Shown: positions 24,664 to 34,366, counted from the stretch's first letter. The stretch: DNA of 53,136 bases from Rhizobium aethiopicum (GCF_014197535.1 NZ_JACIFV010000033.1:1-53136); one strand, 5' to 3'. The notes: a model not told the origin generated them from the letters alone. Translations and numbers: made by a program.

Positions 24664-26253
24664 ATGAACGACTATACGAAATATCTCGCAAGCCGCGTCA
24701 CCGCCGGCGGGCTCAGCCGCCGCGAATTCATGGGACGCGCCATGGCGGCGGGCATCACACTTGCCGTTGCCGACAAACTCTTCACCGAAAGCGCGCAAGC
24801 CGCCGAACCGAAGCACGGTGGTCACCTGAAGCTCGGCCTCGAAGGCGGTGCCGCCACCGATTCCAAGGATCCGGCGAAATTTCTGTCGCAGTTCATGTTC
24901 TGCGTCGGCCGCTGCTGGGGCGATATGCTGGTCGAATCCGATCCGCTGACTGGGGCTGCCGTGCCGGCGCTCGCCGAATCCTGGGAGCCGTCAAAGGATG
25001 CGGTCACCTGGACCTTCAAGATCCGCAAGGGCGTCAAGTTCCACAACGGCAAGGAACTGACGATCGACGACGTCGTTGCAACGCTGAAGCGCCACACCGA
25101 CAAAAGCTCGGAATCAGGCGCGCTGGGCGTTCTCGGCTCGATCAAGGAGATCAAGGCCGATGGCGGCAATCTCGTCCTGACGCTCAGTGAAGGCAATGCC
25201 GATATGCCGCTGCTGCTGTCGGATTACCATCTGGTGATCCAGCCGAATGGCGGCGTCGACGATCCGCTGGCCTCGATCGGTACCGGACCCTACAAGCTGA
25301 CGAGCTTCGAGCCCGGTGTGCGCGCCACTTTCGAGAAGAACAAGGACGACTGGCGCAGCGACCGCGGCTACGTCGATTCGATCGAGATCATCGGCATGAA
25401 CGACGCCACCGCCCGCATCGCGGCCCTGTCGTCGGGCCAGGTGCACTACATCAACCGTGTCGACCCGAAGACCGTCAGCCTGTTGAAGCGCGCACCCAAC
25501 GTCGAGATTCTCTCGACAGCCGGCCGCGGCCATTATGTCTTCATCATGCATTGCGATAAGGCGCCGTTCGACAATAACGACCTGCGCCTGGCGCTCAAAT
25601 ACGCCATGGATCGCGAGACCATGGTGCAGAAGATCCTCGGCGGCTACGGCAAGGTCGGCAACGACTTCCCGATCAACAGCACCTATGCGCTCTTCCCCGA
25701 AGGCATCGAGCAGCGCACCTACGATCCCGACAAGGCTGCCTTCCACTATAAGAAATCGGGCCATAGCGGCTCGGTTCTCCTGCGCACCTCCGAAGTCGCC
25801 TTCCCCGGCGCCGTCGATGCGGCTGTCCTCTACCAGGAAAGCTGCAAAAAGGCCGGCATCGACATCGAGGTCAAACGCGAACCGGGTGATGGCTACTGGA
25901 CCAACGTCTGGAACGTCCAGCCTTTCTCGACCTCCTATTGGGGCGGGCGGCCGACACAGGATCAGATGTATTCCACCGCCTATCTCTCGACGGCGGACTG
26001 GAACGACACCAAGTTCAAGCGCCCTGACTTCGACAAGCTGCTGCTGCAGGCGCGCGCCGAGCTTAATGAAGCCAAACGCAAGGATATGTATCGCACCATG
26101 GCGATGATGGTGCGCGACGAGGGCGGCGTGATCCTGCCGATGTTCAACGACTTCGTGAACGCCTCCACCAAACAGGTGAAGGGTTATGTCCATGACATCG
26201 GCAACGATATGTCGAACGGTTACGTCGCAACCCGTGTCTGGCTGGACGCCTAG
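24664..26253 (+). CDS. Peptide/quaternary-amine type ABC substrate-binding protein, copy 1
   Basis: This 529-residue periplasmic protein is a family-5 (DppA/OppA-type) binding protein. A Tat signal is visible (LSRREFMGRAMAAGITLAV, cleavage near AQAAEP). Family blocks include VTWTFKIRKGVKFHNGKELT, IGTGPYKLTSFEPGV and DLRLALKYAMDRETMV. It starts a Dpp-like operon directly downstream of the carnitine genes, so a carnitine-related ligand is a reasonable guess, though the family mainly binds peptides, opines and similar compounds. A closely similar copy is at 30761-32341. The ATG at 24664 follows AAGGAACTGGGG. Confidence 0.9.
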   Translation: MNDYTKYLASRVTAGGLSRREFMGRAMAAGITLAVADKLFTESAQAAEPKHGGHLKLGLEGGAATDSKDPAKFLSQFMFCVGRCWGDMLVESDPLTGAAVPALAESWEPSKDAVTWTFKIRKGVKFHNGKELTIDDVVATLKRHTDKSSESGALGVLGSIKEIKADGGNLVLTLSEGNADMPLLLSDYHLVIQPNGGVDDPLASIGTGPYKLTSFEPGVRATFEKNKDDWRSDRGYVDSIEIIGMNDATARIAALSSGQVHYINRVDPKTVSLLKRAPNVEILSTAGRGHYVFIMHCDKAPFDNNDLRLALKYAMDRETMVQKILGGYGKVGNDFPINSTYALFPEGIEQRTYDPDKAAFHYKKSGHSGSVLLRTSEVAFPGAVDAAVLYQESCKKAGIDIEVKREPGDGYWTNVWNVQPFSTSYWGGRPTQDQMYSTAYLSTADWNDTKFKRPDFDKLLLQARAELNEAKRKDMYRTMAMMVRDEGGVILPMFNDFVNASTKQVKGYVHDIGNDMSNGYVATRVWLDA

Positions 26254-26257
26254 CGGC

Positions 26258-26319
26258 GAAGGGCGCACGCCCTTCCGATCCCCAACGAAGCCGGGACCGT
26301 GGGACAAAACCCGCGGTCC
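26258..26319 (+). terminator. Two hairpins after the binding-protein gene
   Basis: An 8-bp inverted repeat with only two bases between arms (26258-26275) and a 10-bp stem with one G-T pair and a 6-base loop (26294-26319) fill the 95-bp gap before the permease. Neither has a T-tract. Such hairpins commonly protect or partly terminate the binding-protein transcript so that it exceeds the permeases. Confidence 0.55.
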
Positions 26320-26348
26320 TCCCGACGTTTCAGCGCTAGGTCTTCGCC

Positions 26349-27356
26349 ATGACCAATCCTGCCCCAAGCAATGTCCTGCCCGGTCTCCGGTTCCGGCAGC
26401 GTTTTCCGCTGTTGGCCCTCATTCTCGAGCGCTTCGTGCTCAGCATTGTCCTGCTCTTTGCGGTGTCCATCCTGATCTTCGGCGGGCTGGAAGCCCTGCC
26501 CGGCGATTTTGCCACCACCTATCTTGGCCAGTCGGCGACGCCGCAGGCGGTCGCCAATATCCGTCGGGACCTTGGGCTCGATCGCCCGGTGACGACGCGT
26601 TATGTCGAATGGCTCGGCAGTGCCGTTCAGGGTGACTTCGGCACCTCCTGGGCCAGCAAGAACTCGGTGAGCGAGCAGATTGGCAAGCGACTCGGCAATT
26701 CGCTCTTCCTGGCGGGTTTCGCGGCTGTCATTTCAGTGCCGCTCGCCGTCGGCCTCGGCATGCTGTCGGTGCATTTTCGCAACCGCATGCCCGACAAGAT
26801 CATCAACGTAATCTCGCTGGCGGCGATCTCGCTGCCGGAATTCTTCATCGGCTATCTGCTGATCCTGTTTTTCGCTGTGAAGTTCGGTATGGCGACCTTT
26901 CCGGCGACGGTCTATGACAGCATGGGCTTGGTCGAGCGCTTGAAGGCGATCGCCCTGCCGACGGCGACCCTGGTTCTCGTCGTGCTCGCGCACATGATGC
27001 GCATGACGCGGGCAGCGATCCTCTCCGTCATGTCCTCGGCCTATATGGAGACCGCCGAACTGAAGGGTTTGAGCGCCTTCCGCGCCATCGTCAAACACGC
27101 CGCCCCGAATGCGCTCGCGCCGATCATCAATGTCGTCGCGTTGAACCTTGCCTATCTCGTGGTCGGCGTCGTCGTCGTCGAGGTGGTCTTCGTTTATCCC
27201 GGCATGGGGCAATATATGGTCGATGCGGTCACCGTACGCGACATGCCAGTCGTGCAGGCCTGTGGCCTGATCTTCGCGGCCGTCTACATCTTCCTCAACA
27301 TGACGGCCGATATTCTGGCGATCATCGCCAATCCCAGGCTGAGGCATCCGAGATGA
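26349..27356 (+). CDS. DppB-type ABC transporter permease
   Basis: This 335-residue inner-membrane protein is the first permease of the Dpp-type importer. The first membrane segment is LSIVLLFAVSILIFGGLEAL, followed by the conserved GDFATTYLGQSATPQAVANI and GLDRPVTTRYVEWL of DppB proteins, and the EAA-like loop YMETAELKGLSAFRAIVKHA. The C-terminus ends with two membrane segments. The ATG at 26349 has a weak ribosome binding site. Its stop overlaps the next permease by 4 bp (ATGA). Confidence 0.93.
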   Translation: MTNPAPSNVLPGLRFRQRFPLLALILERFVLSIVLLFAVSILIFGGLEALPGDFATTYLGQSATPQAVANIRRDLGLDRPVTTRYVEWLGSAVQGDFGTSWASKNSVSEQIGKRLGNSLFLAGFAAVISVPLAVGLGMLSVHFRNRMPDKIINVISLAAISLPEFFIGYLLILFFAVKFGMATFPATVYDSMGLVERLKAIALPTATLVLVVLAHMMRMTRAAILSVMSSAYMETAELKGLSAFRAIVKHAAPNALAPIINVVALNLAYLVVGVVVVEVVFVYPGMGQYMVDAVTVRDMPVVQACGLIFAAVYIFLNMTADILAIIANPRLRHPR

Positions 27357-28180
27357 GAGCAAGAGACATCCCCATCACCGCCTGGATCGGCATGGCCGGC
27401 ATCGCCCTCGCCTTCATCTTTGCGCTCTTTGCGCCCTGGATTGCTCCCTATGGCGAAACGCAGGTCGTCGGCGACGTCTGGCAGCTGCCTGACGATAAGT
27501 ATCTCTTCGGCCTCGACAATCTCGGTCGCGACATCCTCTCGCGGCTGATCTATGGCGCGCGCACGACGCTGCTGGTCGCCTCCGCCGCCACGATCATCTC
27601 CTTCTCGCTCGGTGTCATCCTGAGTTTTACGGCAGCGGTGTCGCGCGGGCTGATCGACACGGTCTTTTCGCGGTTCAACGACCTGATGATGTCGATCCCG
27701 ACGCTGATCTTCGCGCTGGTGGTGCTGGCGGTCCTGCCGCAGAATATCGTCGTCCTGATCCTCGTCATGGCCGTTCTGGATTCCACCCGCGTCTATCGTC
27801 TCGGCCGCGCCGTGGCGCTCGATGTCGCGGTGATGGAATTCGTTGAGGCGGCGAAGCTGCGTGGCGAAGGCAAGCTCTGGATCATCTTCCGCGAGATCCT
27901 GCCGAACACGCTGTCGCCGCTTTTGGCCGAGTTCGGGCTGCGCTTCGCCTTCTCGATCCTGTTCCTCTCGACGCTTTCCTTCCTCGGCCTCGGCATTCAG
28001 CCGCCCGCCGCCGATTGGGGCGGCATGGTCAAGGACAATAAGGATGGCATCATCTTCGGCATATCTGCCGCCCTCGTACCGGGTACGGCGATCGCCGTGC
28101 TCGCCATCTGCGTCAATCTGGTCGTCGACTGGCTCCTGAAACGCACATCCAGCCTCAAGGGAGGGCGCGGCGATGCCTGA
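27353..28180 (+). CDS. DppC-type ABC transporter permease
   Basis: This 275-residue protein is the second permease. The family marks are FGLDNLGRDILSRLIYGART near residue 50 and the EAA loop FVEAAKLRGEGKLWIIFREI followed by LPNTLSPLL. It overlaps the preceding gene by 4 bp and the ATPase gene by 8 bp, a tightly coupled operon. The segment SFLGLGIQPPAADWGGMV near the C-terminus is typical of DppC. Confidence 0.94.
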   Translation: MRARDIPITAWIGMAGIALAFIFALFAPWIAPYGETQVVGDVWQLPDDKYLFGLDNLGRDILSRLIYGARTTLLVASAATIISFSLGVILSFTAAVSRGLIDTVFSRFNDLMMSIPTLIFALVVLAVLPQNIVVLILVMAVLDSTRVYRLGRAVALDVAVMEFVEAAKLRGEGKLWIIFREILPNTLSPLLAEFGLRFAFSILFLSTLSFLGLGIQPPAADWGGMVKDNKDGIIFGISAALVPGTAIAVLAICVNLVVDWLLKRTSSLKGGRGDA

Positions 28181-29804
28181 GCTTCTTTCCGTCCGCAATC
28201 TGAAGATCGAGGCGACCAGTTATCCGCCGGGCGAACCGCCGAAGCGCGTGACGATCGTCGACGGCGTTTCCTTCGATCTTCAGAAGGGCAAGGTTCTCGG
28301 CCTGATCGGAGAATCCGGCGCCGGCAAGTCGACCATCGGCCTCTCGGCACTGGCCTATGGCCGCGGCGGCGCCGAGATCACCGGCGGCGAGGTGCGGCTC
28401 GGCGGTACCGACATTCTGGCGCTCGGCAAGAACGGCATCCAGAAAATCCGCGGCGCCCGGGTCTGCTACGTCGCGCAATCGGCCGCGGCCGCCTTCAATC
28501 CGGCGCACAGGCTCGGCGATCAGGTGATCGAGGCGTCGGTCAAACATGGGCTGATGAGCAAGGACGAGGCGCGCAAGCGCGCGCTCTACCTGTTCCGCGT
28601 CCTCGGCCTGCCCAATCCGGAGACCTTCGGCGAGCGTTTTGCCCACCAGGTTTCCGGCGGTCAGCTGCAGCGGGCGATGACGGCGATGGCGCTCTGCCCT
28701 AACCCTGAACTTATCGTATTCGACGAACCGACCACGGCACTTGACGTCACGACGCAAATCGACGTGCTGGCGGCGATCAAACATGCGATCGAAGAAACCC
28801 ATACGGCCGCCCTCTATATCACCCACGATCTTGCCGTCGTCGCTCAGATCTCCGACGACATCATGGTCCTGCGCCATGGCCAACAGGTGGAATACGGCAG
28901 TGTCCAGCAGATCATCGAGGCGCCGCGGGAAGATTATACGCGCGCCCTTGTCAATGTCAGGCAAGCCTATCGCGAGGAGGCGGCCGACCAGTCCGCGGCG
29001 CTTCTCAGGATAGAGAACGTCAGCGCCGAATATTCCAATGGCTTCAAGGTTCTCCACGATCTGTCGCTGCACGTGCCGAAGGGACAGACACTTGCGGTCG
29101 TCGGCGAATCCGGCTCGGGAAAATCGAGCCTGGCGCGCGTCATCACCGGACTTTTGCCGCCGAGCAGCGGCCGCATTGTCTTTGGCGGCACGGTGCTGAT
29201 GCCGGCTCTCAAGAGCCGGACGAACGATGATCTCCGGCGCATTCAGCTGATCTATCAGATGGCCGATACGGCGATGAACCCGCGCCAGACGGTGCGCGAC
29301 ATCATTGGCCGGCCATTGACCTTCTACTACGGCCTGAGAGGTGCGGAAAAGACCGCCCGGGTGAAGGAATTGCTCGACCAGATCGAAATGGGCAAAGGCT
29401 TCGTCGATCGCTACCCGGCCGAACTCTCCGGCGGCCAGAAGCAGCGCGTGGCGATCGCCAGAGCCCTTGCAGCAAAGCCTGAGCTCATCCTTTGCGACGA
29501 GCCGACCTCTGCGCTCGATCCGCTGGTGGCGGAAGGTATTTTGAAGCTGCTGCTGCGCCTGCAGAAAGAGGAGCAACTATCCTATATCTTCATCACCCAT
29601 GACATCGCGATCGTCCGGGCGATTGCCGACAGCGTGGCGGTCATGCATCGCGGCAAGCTCGTCCGCTTCGGTCCCAAATCCCAAGCGCTATCGCCGCCCT
29701 TCGACGATTACACCGACCTGTTGCTGAAATCCGTACCGGAGATGGAGATCGGCTGGCTGGAGCGGGTGCTGACGACGCGGAAGATGGCAAGCGCCGGGAA
29801 TTGA
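28173..29804 (+). CDS. Fused DppD-DppF-type ABC transporter ATPase
   Basis: This 543-residue cytoplasmic protein carries both nucleotide-binding domains in one chain. The first has Walker A GESGAGKST, signature VSGGQLQR and Walker B LIVFDEPTTALDV; the second has GESGSGKSS, LSGGQKQRVAIARA and LILCDEPTSALDP. Fused forms are common in rhizobial Dpp/opine-type systems, where they replace two separate ATPases. The ATG at 28173 lies inside the end of the second permease gene. It is the last gene of the importer operon and faces a convergent regulator gene 49 bp away. Confidence 0.94.
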   Translation: MPELLSVRNLKIEATSYPPGEPPKRVTIVDGVSFDLQKGKVLGLIGESGAGKSTIGLSALAYGRGGAEITGGEVRLGGTDILALGKNGIQKIRGARVCYVAQSAAAAFNPAHRLGDQVIEASVKHGLMSKDEARKRALYLFRVLGLPNPETFGERFAHQVSGGQLQRAMTAMALCPNPELIVFDEPTTALDVTTQIDVLAAIKHAIEETHTAALYITHDLAVVAQISDDIMVLRHGQQVEYGSVQQIIEAPREDYTRALVNVRQAYREEAADQSAALLRIENVSAEYSNGFKVLHDLSLHVPKGQTLAVVGESGSGKSSLARVITGLLPPSSGRIVFGGTVLMPALKSRTNDDLRRIQLIYQMADTAMNPRQTVRDIIGRPLTFYYGLRGAEKTARVKELLDQIEMGKGFVDRYPAELSGGQKQRVAIARALAAKPELILCDEPTSALDPLVAEGILKLLLRLQKEEQLSYIFITHDIAIVRAIADSVAVMHRGKLVRFGPKSQALSPPFDDYTDLLLKSVPEMEIGWLERVLTTRKMASAGN

Positions 29805-29853
29805 AGGCTCGAAATCCTCCGGCACTCATCCGGATTTGATGGCTTGGTTGTCT

Positions 29854-30639
29854 TCAATACTCTGCCGGCACCGCATAGACTTCCGCGGATGGATCTGCGA
29901 GGAACGAGCGCACCGTCGGTGGCAGATGGCGTGAAGACAGCGGCAGAGGTCCGCAGCGCGACAGAAGCTCGCGCAGGTTGGGCTCGGCGCCGACATGCCG
30001 CCAGATCATCCGCGACGCATAGGGGAGATTTTCCCGTCGCCACGAAACTCCCATTGTCGTCCCGCGCAGATAGACGCGCTGGTACTCGTCGAATGGCAGG
30101 AGGATCGTCTGTGACAGTACCGGATTCGGGCCGACGACCCGCTCCGTAATGAAGATCCGGTTTCGATAGAAGGCCGCAAGACCGACATATTTCGAAAACT
30201 GCTGGATGCCGTTTCCAGCGTCCCGCAGACGCTCCATTGATTTGACATGCACAAGCCCACCCTTCTCCACAAAGCGGCTGCACGAACAGACAACCATTCC
30301 CGGCCAGGACGGGGAGCGATGATAGGTCTGGAAATAGCCGATATGGCGCCGGAGTGCGGTCAGATCGCCTGGGAACGCCTTTAACAGTTCGGAACTTTGA
30401 TTGAGGTCTAGAGTCGGTTTGCGAAGCCGCTCGCGAAAGAGCCTGGGAGCGAGACCAAAGTCGGCTGCGTCGAGATCGAAATACTTGGCTATGCGCGCGA
30501 GATTATGGGCAGACGGCCTCGTCTGGCCGTTGATATATCGATTGAATTGCTGCCGGTTGATATCGATCGCGCGGCACAGATGCGAAATGGAACGCTGCGT
30601 GGCACAGGCGATCTTGAGGTTCTCGACCAGGTGAGGCAT
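29854..30639 (-). CDS. HTH (XRE/Cro-like) regulator with unrecognised C-terminal domain
   Basis: This 261-residue protein begins with a Cro/C1-type helix-turn-helix (about residues 10-60: ISHLCRAIDINRQQFNRYIN, then PSAHNLARIAKYFDL). The remaining 200 residues (FPGDLTALRRHIGYFQTYHR, later LSQTILLPFDEYQRVYLRGT) match no domain I know; the mix of alternating hydrophobics suggests a beta-rich ligand domain. It sits between two binding-protein paralogues and is divergent to the second, whose promoter region carries five GCGT-type repeats that could be its binding sites. The ATG at 30639 follows a GGAA. Regulation of the importer by this protein is inferred from position. Confidence 0.75.
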   Translation of the reverse strand: MPHLVENLKIACATQRSISHLCRAIDINRQQFNRYINGQTRPSAHNLARIAKYFDLDAADFGLAPRLFRERLRKPTLDLNQSSELLKAFPGDLTALRRHIGYFQTYHRSPSWPGMVVCSCSRFVEKGGLVHVKSMERLRDAGNGIQQFSKYVGLAAFYRNRIFITERVVGPNPVLSQTILLPFDEYQRVYLRGTTMGVSWRRENLPYASRMIWRHVGAEPNLRELLSRCGPLPLSSRHLPPTVRSFLADPSAEVYAVPAEY

Positions 30640-30664
30640 CGGCGATTCCGTTTTATTTATAGTA

Positions 30665-30709
30665 GCGTAAACTCGCTCAAAGATGCGTCAAGTCGCGAAA
30701 TTGCGTGAA
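30665..30709. repeat. Helically phased GCGTNAA-type repeats in a divergent promoter
   Basis: Related hexamers or heptamers occur at 30665 (GCGTAA), 30675 (GCTCAA), 30685 (GCGTCAA), 30695 (GCGAAA) and 30703 (GCGTGAA). The starts are 10, 10, 10 and 8 bp apart, which would place the repeats on one face of the helix. They lie between the HTH regulator gene and the second binding-protein gene, where a regulator array is expected. Confidence 0.6.
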
Positions 30710-30760
30710 GCAGCCTGATCTCTACGTTCCCTTCTAATAAAGTTGAAAAAGGGAACTGCA

Positions 30761-32341
30761 ATGACACGTGAAAAGGATCAATCTTCGCCTCTGAGTATCG
30801 GCCGCCGTCACTTCCTTGGCGGTGCCGTCGCGCTGAGCGCTTTGCCAGTCCTCACCTCCGGCCTGCCGATGCCGCGCGATGCCCGCGCGCAGGAAGCCAA
30901 GCGCGGTGGTCATCTGAAACTCGGTCTCAAGGGCGGCGCCACCAGTGATGCGCTCGACCCCGCGACCTATAGCGCCTCCGTGTTGTTCGTCATTGGCCGT
31001 CTCTGGGGTGACACACTTGTCGAATCCGACCCTAAGACCGGTACGCCCTTGCCGTCGCTGGCGACTTCCTGGACACCATCGGCGGATGCATCCGTCTGGA
31101 CTTTCAAAATCAGGAACGACGTGCAGTTTCACGACGGCAGCAAGGTGACCGTCGCGGACATCGTCGCGACACTGAAGCGACATGCGGACAAGAATTCGCA
31201 GTCGGGTGCTCTGGGGCTCATGGCCTCGATCACGGGTATCGAAGAAAAAGCCGGCGACCTTGTCCTCACACTTTCGGAAGGCAATGCGGACCTGCCTTTG
31301 CTTTTGACCGACTATCACCTGATCATCCAGCCGAAGGGCGGCGTCGATAAGCCTGCGGCGGCCATCGGTACAGGTCCTTACATTCTGAAAAGCTTCGAAC
31401 CGGGCGTTCGCGCAACCTTCGAGAAAAATCCGAAGGATTGGCGCTCCGACCGCGGTTTTGTTGACAGTGTCGAGATCCTCGTCATCAACGACAACACCGC
31501 CCGCGTTGCCGCACTTGCCTCCGGCCAAGTCCATTTCGTCAACAATGTCGACCCCAAGACAGTCCCGATGCTGCAGCGAGCACCGACCATCGAAATCCTC
31601 CGGAATGCAGGCAAGGGCTTCTATTGTTTCCTGATGCATTGCGACACGACTCCCTTCGACAACACCGATCTTCGGCTTGCGCTGAAATATGCCATCGATC
31701 GTCAGGCGATCCTCGACAAGGTTCTGGGCGGCTACGGAACAATCGGCAACGACTATCCGGTCAATTCCAACTACGCTCTCGCCCCGACCGATATCGAGCA
31801 GCGCCCTTATGATCCAGACAAGGCCGCCTTCCACTTCAAGAAATCGGGTCTCGACCGCTCCATTCAGCTGCTCACGTCAGACGCAGCCTTTCCTGGCGCC
31901 GTGGATGCGGCGATCCTGTTCCAGCAAAGCGCGCGCAAGGCCGGCATCACGATCGACGTCAAGCGCGAACCGGAAGACGGCTACTGGACCAATGTCTGGA
32001 ACAAGCAGCCCTTCTGCGCCTCGTTCTGGGGCGGTCGTCCGACCCAGGATTCGCGCTATTCCGCCTCTTACCTGTCGACCGCAGAATGGAACGACACGCG
32101 TTTCAAGCGCCCTGACTTCGACAAATTGGTTCTGCAAGCAAGGTCAGAACTCGATGAGGCCAAGCGCAAAGTGCTTTATCGACAATTGGCCCTCATGGTG
32201 CGAGACGATGGCGGTCTAATCCTGCCCGTCTTCAACGACTACATCATGGCCTCTTCGAAAATGCTGAAGGGATATGTCGACGATATCGGCAACGATATGT
32301 CCAACGGCTACATCGGCAGCCGCGTGTGGCTTAATGCCTAA
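30761..32341 (+). CDS. Peptide/quaternary-amine type ABC substrate-binding protein, copy 2
   Basis: This 526-residue protein is a paralogue of the binding protein at 24664-26253; most residues align by eye without gaps after the signal, including GGHLKLGL, TLKRHADKNSQSGALG and the ending NDMSNGYIGSRVWLNA. The Tat-type signal reads SIGRRHFLGGAVALSALPVL. The ATG at 30761 follows AGGGA; a TTG six codons upstream is less likely. It lacks its own permeases and presumably feeds the same transporter with a different or overlapping ligand. It has its own regulated promoter and starts a unit with the hydrolase gene 15 bp downstream. Confidence 0.9.
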   Translation: MTREKDQSSPLSIGRRHFLGGAVALSALPVLTSGLPMPRDARAQEAKRGGHLKLGLKGGATSDALDPATYSASVLFVIGRLWGDTLVESDPKTGTPLPSLATSWTPSADASVWTFKIRNDVQFHDGSKVTVADIVATLKRHADKNSQSGALGLMASITGIEEKAGDLVLTLSEGNADLPLLLTDYHLIIQPKGGVDKPAAAIGTGPYILKSFEPGVRATFEKNPKDWRSDRGFVDSVEILVINDNTARVAALASGQVHFVNNVDPKTVPMLQRAPTIEILRNAGKGFYCFLMHCDTTPFDNTDLRLALKYAIDRQAILDKVLGGYGTIGNDYPVNSNYALAPTDIEQRPYDPDKAAFHFKKSGLDRSIQLLTSDAAFPGAVDAAILFQQSARKAGITIDVKREPEDGYWTNVWNKQPFCASFWGGRPTQDSRYSASYLSTAEWNDTRFKRPDFDKLVLQARSELDEAKRKVLYRQLALMVRDDGGLILPVFNDYIMASSKMLKGYVDDIGNDMSNGYIGSRVWLNA

Positions 32342-32356
32342 CGCTCTTCTGGATAT

Positions 32357-34366
32357 ATGACCATGTCAGACCGCAGCTTCACAACCATCGAAAATCAGTG
32401 GATCACCTTGAAGGATGGGACGCGGCTGGCGGCACGCATCTGGATGCCCGATGGCGCGGAAGAAGATCCCGTGCCGGCGGTCTTCGAGTTCCTGCCCTAT
32501 CGCAAGCGCGACGGTACGAGCCTCAGGGACGAATCGACCTATCCGGTCTTTGCGGCCGCCGGCATTGCCGGCGTGCGCGTCGATATCCGCGGATCCGGGG
32601 AATCGGACGGCGTCATCGACGGCGAATATACCGAGCGCGAGCTTGCCGATGCGTGTGAGCTGATCGCCTGGATTGCCGCGCAGCCGTGGTCGAACGGCTC
32701 GGTCGGCATGATGGGCATCTCCTGGGGCGGCTTCAACAGCCTGCAGGTCGCAGCACTACGCCCGCCAGCGCTCAAAGCCGTGATATCGATCGCTTCGACC
32801 GTCGACCGCTACAATGACGACATCCATTACAAGAACGGCTGCCATCTCTCCGCCCAGCTCTCCTGGGCTGCGACGATGCTCGGCTATCAGTCGCGCCCGC
32901 CAGATCCTGCCCTGGTCGGCGAGCGCTGGAAGGAGATGTGGCTGGAGCGCCTCGCAGGCGAGCCCTTCCTCATGGAGGAGTGGCTGAGCCACCAGCGGCG
33001 CGACCATTTCTGGCGTCACGGCTCGATCTCGGAGGATTTTTCCAGTGTGGAGATCCCGACGCTCATTATTGCCGGCTGGGCGGACGGCTATCGCAACACG
33101 CCACTGATGGCGGTCGAAGGCCTCGGTGAAAAAGCCAAGGCGCTGATCGGCCCCTGGGTCCACAAATATCCGCACTTCGCCTGGCCGAAACCGCGCGCGG
33201 ATTTCCATGGCGAAGCGATCGCCTGGTGGAACAAATGGCTGCGCGGCGAGGACAACGGGATCGACGGGCTGCCGCAGACCCGCGCCTATATTCTCGATGC
33301 GATCCGTCCTGCCCCGCGGCGCGACAGCGATCCCGGCTTCTGGATCGCCAAGGACATGTGGACGCCGCCGCGCATGCAATGCTTCTATGTCGAGCAATTC
33401 GGGCGATTGACGGAAGGCATGCCGATCCCGCATGCGCCCGAGCATCCCGTCTATCTCCAATCTCCCCTCGACACCGGCACGGCGTCGGGAGAGTATTTTA
33501 CGCTGAAGCCCGACGCCGAAATGGCGATCGATCAACGCTCGGACGATGCCGGCTCACTGGTCTTCGATACGATGCCGCTTGCAGAGGATCATGATTATCT
33601 CGGCCGACCCGTCGTAACGCTTGCGTTGCGCCCCCACGCGACAGGCGGCAATCTCTGCGCCCGGTTGGTCGACGTCCATCCGGACGGCACGGCCATGCGT
33701 GTCGCCTTCGGTGTCGTCAATCTCACCCATCGCGACGGCAATGCCGATCCGAAACCGCTGGTGCCGGGCGAGACGGTGTCGATCCGGCTGGTGCTCGACG
33801 CCTGCGGTTATCGCTTCCGCAAGGACCATCGCATCCGCCTTTCACTCTCCACCGCCTATTGGCCGATGATCCTGCCGCCGCCTGAAGACGAAGGGGTCGA
33901 GATCGATATCGCTTCGCTCGGCCTGGGTTTGCCGATGCTGGGCGAGCACCAGAGGATCGACATCGAGGAACCGGCCAATCCTGATCCCCTGCCGAAATAT
34001 ATCGAGCACGTGGCCGCAGCGACGAAGCGACAGGTCGTTCGCGACCTCTCGGCCAACCGGACAGACTATCATATCCACGAGGATACGGGGCTCACCGAAC
34101 ATCCTGAGACCGGCCTGTCGACCCGGCAACTGCGGGAGGAGGTGTGGTCGATTTCACCGGATGATCCGCTGTCGATGACCGGCACGTCGACCTGGACCTG
34201 CGACATGCACCGGCCCGGCTGGTTCGTGCGCACCGTCGCGACCGCGCGGATGGCGTGCACGCGGACCGATTGGGTCGTCAGCGCCGTCGTCACCGCTTTC
34301 GAGGACGATGTGCAGATCTTCGAGAAGATCTTTGCCGAAAAGCGGATCGTGCGTGACCTGACGTAA
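32357..34366 (+). CDS. CocE/NonD-family (peptidase S15) hydrolase
   Basis: This 669-residue alpha/beta hydrolase has the nucleophile elbow GISWGG near residue 121, the Asp of AGWADGYRNT and the His of PWVHKYPHF, followed by the C-terminal jelly-roll domain of the family (from about residue 330). Family members hydrolyse X-Pro dipeptides, cocaine and other esters, or acylated antibiotics. No signal peptide is present, so it acts in the cytoplasm on imported substrate. It lies 15 bp after the second binding-protein gene, suggesting that the imported ligand contains an ester or amide bond. The start may be at 32357 or two codons later; the ribosome binding site is weak. Confidence 0.88.
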   Translation: MTMSDRSFTTIENQWITLKDGTRLAARIWMPDGAEEDPVPAVFEFLPYRKRDGTSLRDESTYPVFAAAGIAGVRVDIRGSGESDGVIDGEYTERELADACELIAWIAAQPWSNGSVGMMGISWGGFNSLQVAALRPPALKAVISIASTVDRYNDDIHYKNGCHLSAQLSWAATMLGYQSRPPDPALVGERWKEMWLERLAGEPFLMEEWLSHQRRDHFWRHGSISEDFSSVEIPTLIIAGWADGYRNTPLMAVEGLGEKAKALIGPWVHKYPHFAWPKPRADFHGEAIAWWNKWLRGEDNGIDGLPQTRAYILDAIRPAPRRDSDPGFWIAKDMWTPPRMQCFYVEQFGRLTEGMPIPHAPEHPVYLQSPLDTGTASGEYFTLKPDAEMAIDQRSDDAGSLVFDTMPLAEDHDYLGRPVVTLALRPHATGGNLCARLVDVHPDGTAMRVAFGVVNLTHRDGNADPKPLVPGETVSIRLVLDACGYRFRKDHRIRLSLSTAYWPMILPPPEDEGVEIDIASLGLGLPMLGEHQRIDIEEPANPDPLPKYIEHVAAATKRQVVRDLSANRTDYHIHEDTGLTEHPETGLSTRQLREEVWSISPDDPLSMTGTSTWTCDMHRPGWFVRTVATARMACTRTDWVVSAVVTAFEDDVQIFEKIFAEKRIVRDLT

